In this document: one piece after another, positions 59,876 through 64,000 of the stretch | How positions within the stretch are numbered: the stretch's first letter is position 1 | How the letters are laid out: each line of letters begins with the position of its first letter | Source of the DNA: Clostridium_AT stratigraminis | GTDB lineage: Bacteria; Bacillota; Clostridia; Clostridiales; Clostridiaceae | Direction of reading: 5' to 3' | Length of the DNA stretch: 64,000 nt | NCBI RefSeq assembly: GCF_045310675.1 | Contig: NZ_JBJHZZ010000001.1 | Span: 558,001-622,000 of the forward strand | Notes under the pieces: generated by a model | What the model saw: the letters and a program-made list of their open reading frames with translations, nothing else | Databases searched by the model: none | What the model was told of the DNA's origin: nothing | Position numbers and translations under genes: made by a program

Positions 59876-61168
59876 ATGGCTAAAAATGAAGATAAAAAGC
59901 AATTGAAATGTTCCTTTTGCGGTAAAAATCAAGATCAGGTAAGGAGGCTTATTGCCGGACCAGGAGTATATATCTGTGATGAATGCATTGAACTTTGTTC
60001 TGAAATAATTACTGATGAGTTTGATGAAAATATTCAGATTGAAACTGGTGCACTTCCAAAACCAATGGAAATTAAATCCTATCTTGATGGTTATGTAGTA
60101 GGTCAGGATGATGCAAAAAAAGCCCTGGCAGTAGCAGTTTATAATCACTATAAAAGAATAAATTCTAATATGGATTTTGAAGATATTGAACTTCAAAAGA
60201 GCAATATCCTGCTTTTAGGACCTACTGGTTCAGGTAAGACCTTATTAGCACAAACACTAGCTAAGTTCTTAAATGTTCCTTTTGCTATTGCAGATGCTAC
60301 TACACTTACTGAGGCTGGCTATGTTGGTGAGGATGTTGAAAATATTCTTCTAAAACTTATTCAAAATGCTGATTATGATATTGAAAGAGCTGAAAAAGGT
60401 ATAATTTACATTGATGAAATAGATAAGATAGCAAGAAAATCTGAAAACCCATCTATAACAAGAGATGTTTCTGGTGAAGGAGTTCAGCAGGCACTACTTA
60501 AAATTCTTGAAGGAACTGTAGCTTCAGTACCTCCACAAGGTGGAAGAAAGCATCCGCACCAAGAATTTATTCAGATTAATACTACAAATATACTTTTTAT
60601 TTGCGGCGGAGCATTTGATGGAATTGAAAAAATTATAGAAAAAAGAACAAGACAAAGTGCAATGGGCTTTGGTGCAGAAATACAATCAAAAACAGAAAAG
60701 GATATAGGAAAGCTTTTAAAAGAAATAATGCCAGGAGATCTTTTGAAATTTGGTCTTATTCCTGAGTTTGTTGGAAGATTACCTATAGTTGTTACACTAC
60801 AGTCCTTAGACAAAAATGCACTTATGAGTATTTTGACTGAGCCCAAAAATGCTTTGGTTAAGCAGTATAAAAAACTATTCGAAATTGATAATGTGCAGCT
60901 AGATTTTAAAGAGGAAGCATTACTTGCAATAGCCGATGAAGCAATTAGAAGAAATACAGGTGCAAGAGGACTTAGAGCAATAATCGAGGACATAATGAGA
61001 GATGTTATGTTTGAAGTTCCCACAAGGGAAGAGATTTCTAAGGTAATTATTACTGAAGAAACTCTAAAGACTAAGACTCCAGAGCTTGAGCTAGCTGAAG
61101 GTGATAAGAGGCTTCCAATAAAAGCTTCAAAAAAAACGAAAAATAAAAAGGGAATAGAATCAGCATAA
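59876..61168 (+). CDS. clpX: ATP-dependent Clp protease ATPase subunit ClpX
   Basis: AAA+ unfoldase that feeds proteins to ClpP. The 430-aa protein has the N-terminal zinc domain (C12/C15 and C34/C37), Walker A GPTGSGKTLLAQT (about residue 115), the pore loop GYVGEDVE, Walker B IIYIDEIDKIA and the sensor-2 region GARGLRAIIE. ATG 59876 lies six bases after AGAGGTG; the frame opens three codons earlier. A terminator follows. Confidence 0.97.
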   Translation: MAKNEDKKQLKCSFCGKNQDQVRRLIAGPGVYICDECIELCSEIITDEFDENIQIETGALPKPMEIKSYLDGYVVGQDDAKKALAVAVYNHYKRINSNMDFEDIELQKSNILLLGPTGSGKTLLAQTLAKFLNVPFAIADATTLTEAGYVGEDVENILLKLIQNADYDIERAEKGIIYIDEIDKIARKSENPSITRDVSGEGVQQALLKILEGTVASVPPQGGRKHPHQEFIQINTTNILFICGGAFDGIEKIIEKRTRQSAMGFGAEIQSKTEKDIGKLLKEIMPGDLLKFGLIPEFVGRLPIVVTLQSLDKNALMSILTEPKNALVKQYKKLFEIDNVQLDFKEEALLAIADEAIRRNTGARGLRAIIEDIMRDVMFEVPTREEISKVIITEETLKTKTPELELAEGDKRLPIKASKKTKNKKGIESA

Positions 61169-61193
61169 GAGCAGAAATTTTCTGCTCTTTTTT
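61167..61193 (+). terminator. Intrinsic terminator after clpX
   Basis: AGAGCAGA/TCTGCTCT stem with an AATT-type loop and TTTTTT. Confidence 0.85.
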
Positions 61194-61331
61194 CCTTTTT
61201 ATCTGCTAAATTAAGGAATATATTAGATTAAACTTGTGCATACTAACAAGGGATAAGTATATAAAATTTATTTATATTGAAGGGAGGCACAGGTTTAGTT
61301 TTAGGTTTTTTAAAATTAAATCAGATTTTAT

Positions 61332-63011
61332 ATGACGAATTTTTTAATATTTATTGAGCTTTTAGTTACAATTATTATGGGCTTATATTTTTTTAATGCC
61401 CTAAAAGGCCAACAAAGCAGCAAAGTTGTTGTTGACAAGGAAAATAAAAAAGAGATGGAAAAGCTTAGAAAACTCAGGAATATTAATCTAACAGAACCCC
61501 TTACTGAAAAAAGCAGACCTTCTGCTTTTGAGGAAATAATTGGTCAGGAAAAGGGAATAAAAGCTCTGCAAGCGGCACTTTGCGGTCCAAATCCTCAGCA
61601 TGTATTAATATATGGACCTCCAGGTATAGGTAAAACAGCTGCTGCCAGATTAGTGTTAGAAGATGCAAAGAAAAGAATGAATTCTCCCTTTAAAGCTAAT
61701 GCTAAATTCATTGAAATAGATGCTACTACAGTGCGTTTTGATGATAGAGGAATAGCTGATCCACTTATTGGCTCGGTCCATGACCCTATTTATCAAGGTG
61801 CAGGTCAGTTAGGTGTAGCTGGCATTCCACAACCTAAACCTGGAGCTGTTACTAAGGCCCACGGTGGAGTTCTATTTTTAGATGAAATTGGTGAACTACA
61901 TCCAATTGAGATGAACAAACTATTAAAAGTGCTAGAAGATAGAAAGGTATTTTTAGACAGTGCATATTATAACTCTGAAGACAATAATATGCCGCTATAT
62001 ATAAAAGACATCTTTGATAATGGCCTCCCTGCAGATTTTAGACTAATAGGTGCAACTACAAGGAATCCAGATGAGATAGTTCCAGCCTTGAGGTCTAGAT
62101 GTGTAGAAATTTTTTTTAGGGCTCTTCTTCCTGATGAAATAGAAAAGATTGCTCAAAATTCAGTGGATAAGGTTGGCCTCAAAATTGAGGAAAAAGCAAA
62201 AGAGATGGTTGGAAGATATGCAAGTAATGGAAGAGATGCTCTTAATTTGATACAATTAGCCTGCGGAATAGCTATAAATGACGAGAGGACTGAAATTAAC
62301 GTAGATGATGTTGAATGGGTTATTGAGAATGGTCAATATACCCCAAGGCTTGAGAAGAAGGTATATGATAAACCGCAAATAGGATTTGTAAATGGTCTTG
62401 CCGTATACGGAGCAAATATGGGAACAGTAATGGAGATTGAAGCTACAGCCATGAAAAGTAAATTTAGAAAAGGTACCATAAAAATTACTGGAATTGTTGA
62501 AGAAGAAGAAATAAGCGGCTTTAATAGAAAAATGGTTAGAAAGAGTATGGCAAGATGTTCTGCAGAAAATGTAATAACAGTACTAGAGAAAGTGCTGAAT
62601 GTAAACTGTGAAAAATATGATATTCATGTTAATTTTCCAGGGGGATCCCCTGTGGATGGTCCATCGGCCGGTATAAGTATAAGTACAGCAATATATAGTG
62701 CTATTACCGGAATTCCCGTAGATAATGAAGTAGCAATGACTGGAGAAATTTCACTTCACGGAAATGTAAGGCCTATAGGTGGAGTAAATGCCAAAATTGC
62801 TGCTGCTATTAAAGCTGGAGCAAAAAAAATTATTATTCCTAAGGATAATTGGCAAGATAGCTTTGCAGCACTAGAAGGAGTAAATGTTATTGCAGTCTGT
62901 AATATTAGAGAGGTTTTAGCAATAGCTTTAATAAAAGATGAGAGCAGCAGTAACTCTATAACCATAGATGGAAATAATAGTATCCTTACTGCAAAGCCCT
63001 TTGTTTCATAG
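61332..63011 (+). CDS. lonB: Lon-like protease LonB
   Basis: Membrane-anchored AAA+ Lon relative. The 559-aa protein has one N-terminal hydrophobic segment (about residues 4-24), Walker A GPPGIGKTAAARL (about 95), a long AAA+ insertion typical of sporulation-type LonB, and the C-terminal Lon protease domain with the catalytic serine in GSPVDGPSAGISIS (near 445) and lysine in GGVNAKIAAAIKAG. In Bacillus lonB is forespore-expressed from a sigma-F promoter; I cannot confirm one here. It is followed by lon. Confidence 0.92.
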   Translation: MTNFLIFIELLVTIIMGLYFFNALKGQQSSKVVVDKENKKEMEKLRKLRNINLTEPLTEKSRPSAFEEIIGQEKGIKALQAALCGPNPQHVLIYGPPGIGKTAAARLVLEDAKKRMNSPFKANAKFIEIDATTVRFDDRGIADPLIGSVHDPIYQGAGQLGVAGIPQPKPGAVTKAHGGVLFLDEIGELHPIEMNKLLKVLEDRKVFLDSAYYNSEDNNMPLYIKDIFDNGLPADFRLIGATTRNPDEIVPALRSRCVEIFFRALLPDEIEKIAQNSVDKVGLKIEEKAKEMVGRYASNGRDALNLIQLACGIAINDERTEINVDDVEWVIENGQYTPRLEKKVYDKPQIGFVNGLAVYGANMGTVMEIEATAMKSKFRKGTIKITGIVEEEEISGFNRKMVRKSMARCSAENVITVLEKVLNVNCEKYDIHVNFPGGSPVDGPSAGISISTAIYSAITGIPVDNEVAMTGEISLHGNVRPIGGVNAKIAAAIKAGAKKIIIPKDNWQDSFAALEGVNVIAVCNIREVLAIALIKDESSSNSITIDGNNSILTAKPFVS

Positions 63012-63032
63012 ATAAATATTTAAAAAATATAA

Positions 63033-63061
63033 TTGAAAATCCCATGTTTTATGGGTATAAT
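63033..63061 (+). promoter_or_regulatory. Promoter of lon
   Basis: TTGAAA (63033-63038), 17-base spacer, TATAAT (63056-63061). The predicted start near 63068 lies just before the inverted repeat at 63073. Confidence 0.75.
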
Positions 63062-63072
63062 ATATTAAGTCT

Positions 63073-63110
63073 AGCCAAGTGTGGTTGAATAAATATCAAG
63101 ACACTTGGCT
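63073..63110 (+). promoter_or_regulatory. Inverted repeat at the start of the lon leader
   Basis: Perfect 10-bp arms AGCCAAGTGT/ACACTTGGCT, 18-base loop, starting about five bases after the predicted transcription start. It does not match CIRCE or CtsR consensus. Could be an operator or an RNA-stabilising hairpin. Confidence 0.55.
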
Positions 63111-63143
63111 GTCTAATCTTATTAGATAAGTGAGGGGAGTAAA

Positions 63144-64000
63144 ATGGAAAATGAAATAAAGATTCTTCCTCTAATTCCCTTAAGAGGTATTACTGTATTT
63201 CCGTATATGGTTATGCATTTTGATGTAGGCAGAGAAAAATCTATACTTGCATTAGAAGATGCAATGTTAAATAATCAGGAGATATTTTTGGTTTCTCAAA
63301 AGGATGCAAAAACAGAGGAACCTGAAGAAGCAGATATATATGAAATAGGAACTATTTGTACTATAAAACAGATATTAAAGCTTCCAGGTGATACCATAAG
63401 GGTATTAGTAGAAGGTACAAATAGAGGCAGAATAAATAAATATACAGAGTCTGACCCTTTTTTTAAAGGAGAAGTAGAGATTTTAGTAGATAAAGAATGC
63501 TCTGATGATAAAAAATGTGAGGCACTTGTTAGAAGCGTTAGGAAAGCTTTTGACGACTACATTAAGTTTTCAGGGAATATGCCTACAGAACTTTTAATAT
63601 CATTAGATGATTTGGAGATCCCAGGAAGATTAGCAGATGTTATTAGCTCCTATTTAATGCTTAAGGGTGATAAAAAACAAGAACTCTTAGATGCCTATGA
63701 TACCACTTTGCGATTAGAAAAATTGCTTCTAATTTTAAATAATGAAATTGATATTTTAAGAATTGAGAAAAAAATAGGAGTAAAGGTAAAGAGCAATATA
63801 GATAAGGGCCAAAAAGAATACTACTTAAGGGAGCAGTTAAAGGCCATTCAAGAAGAACTTGGAGAGGAAGACGAGGATAAAAAGGAAATAAATAGGTACA
63901 AAAATAGAATAAATAAGGCAAAGCTGCCAAAACCAGCAAAGGACAAGGCTCTTTATGAATTAGATAGGTTAAAGGGTAGTGGTTCTTATTCAGCTGAGGG
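63144..64000 (+). CDS. lon: ATP-dependent protease Lon (partial, 5' end)
   Basis: Cytoplasmic AAA+ serine protease, first 285 codons only; the frame runs open off the right edge. The N-terminal LAN domain is clear: LPLIPLRGITVFPYMVMHFDVGR, then ELLISLDDLEIPGRLADVI and the coiled linker KEYYLREQLKAIQEELGEED. GAGGGGAG precedes ATG 63144. Under its own promoter with a hairpin leader, directly after lonB. Confidence 0.96.
   Translation, partial: MENEIKILPLIPLRGITVFPYMVMHFDVGREKSILALEDAMLNNQEIFLVSQKDAKTEEPEEADIYEIGTICTIKQILKLPGDTIRVLVEGTNRGRINKYTESDPFFKGEVEILVDKECSDDKKCEALVRSVRKAFDDYIKFSGNMPTELLISLDDLEIPGRLADVISSYLMLKGDKKQELLDAYDTTLRLEKLLLILNNEIDILRIEKKIGVKVKSNIDKGQKEYYLREQLKAIQEELGEEDEDKKEINRYKNRINKAKLPKPAKDKALYELDRLKGSGSYSAE

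Noticed and set aside
1..64000. CRISPR array or transposase-bearing insertion sequence
   Set aside because: No regularly spaced short repeats with unique spacers and no transposase-like protein were seen on either strand.

Overview
The window looks like the chromosome of a low-GC, anaerobic, endospore-forming Firmicute, most likely Clostridium sensu stricto. The evidence is strongly AT-rich DNA, AGGAGG-type ribosome binding sites with frequent TTG and GTG starts, acetyl-CoA acetyltransferase, several sporulation genes, a SAM-I riboswitch before metK, a raiA-type RNA, and RF2 with its programmed frameshift. Gene order matches other clostridia and partly Bacillus (the block ywmB-murA-spoIID-spoIIQ-spoIIID-mbl). 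This is family-level reasoning from the sequence alone.

Layout. Bases 1-12.9 kb are a housekeeping run: tail of an unknown gene, rho, rpmE (opposite strand), tdk, yqhQ-like DUF1385, prmC, prfA, a membrane protein, a ZIP metal transporter, Sua5/TsaC, YwlE-type phosphatase, rpiB, upp, dCMP deaminase, tagO/wecA and wecB. 13.0-20.7 kb holds thl and then the cell-wall and sporulation block ending in yyaC. 20.8-32.1 kb holds the SAM riboswitch and metK, recD2, a degenerate ComFA-like protein with comFC, the raiA RNA, hpf, secA and prfB. 32.2-39.5 kb holds an M28 peptidase, tex, rimI-tsaB-tsaE, a ZnuA-like lipoprotein and an AcuB-like CBS protein.

39.6-49.4 kb is the accessory part: an amidase/holin pair, many very small proteins (one a Spo0E-like phosphatase), RusA-family genes (one a stub), frameshifted remnants, and a stretch of about 3.5 kb bounded by tRNA-Trp and a decayed copy of that tRNA's 3' end. 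The tRNA's apparent original terminator now lies beyond the far copy, as expected if an element inserted at the tRNA 3' end. 49.4-64 kb returns to core genes: tsaD, an HD-GYP phosphodiesterase, asnB, a membrane-anchored MutS-like ATPase, lepB, a membrane-anchored protein, then tig-clpP-clpX-lonB-lon (lon cut by the window end).

Genes that work together: Sua5, TsaB, TsaE and TsaD make up the whole bacterial t6A tRNA modification set. tig, clpP, clpX, lonB and lon form a protein folding and degradation cluster. tagO and wecB feed teichoic-acid or polysaccharide synthesis. spoIID, spoIIQ, spoIIID and yyaC act in sporulation. prmC, prfA, prfB and hpf act on ribosome termination and hibernation.

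The least explained signal is a family of four structured leader elements (about 2103, 22388, 37716 and 56691). Each lies in sense orientation directly before an unrelated gene and ends in that gene's Shine-Dalgarno sequence. One copy is bracketed by a perfect 20-bp direct repeat that itself contains the Shine-Dalgarno. They look like a mobile or duplicating RNA-structured element that targets ribosome binding sites.
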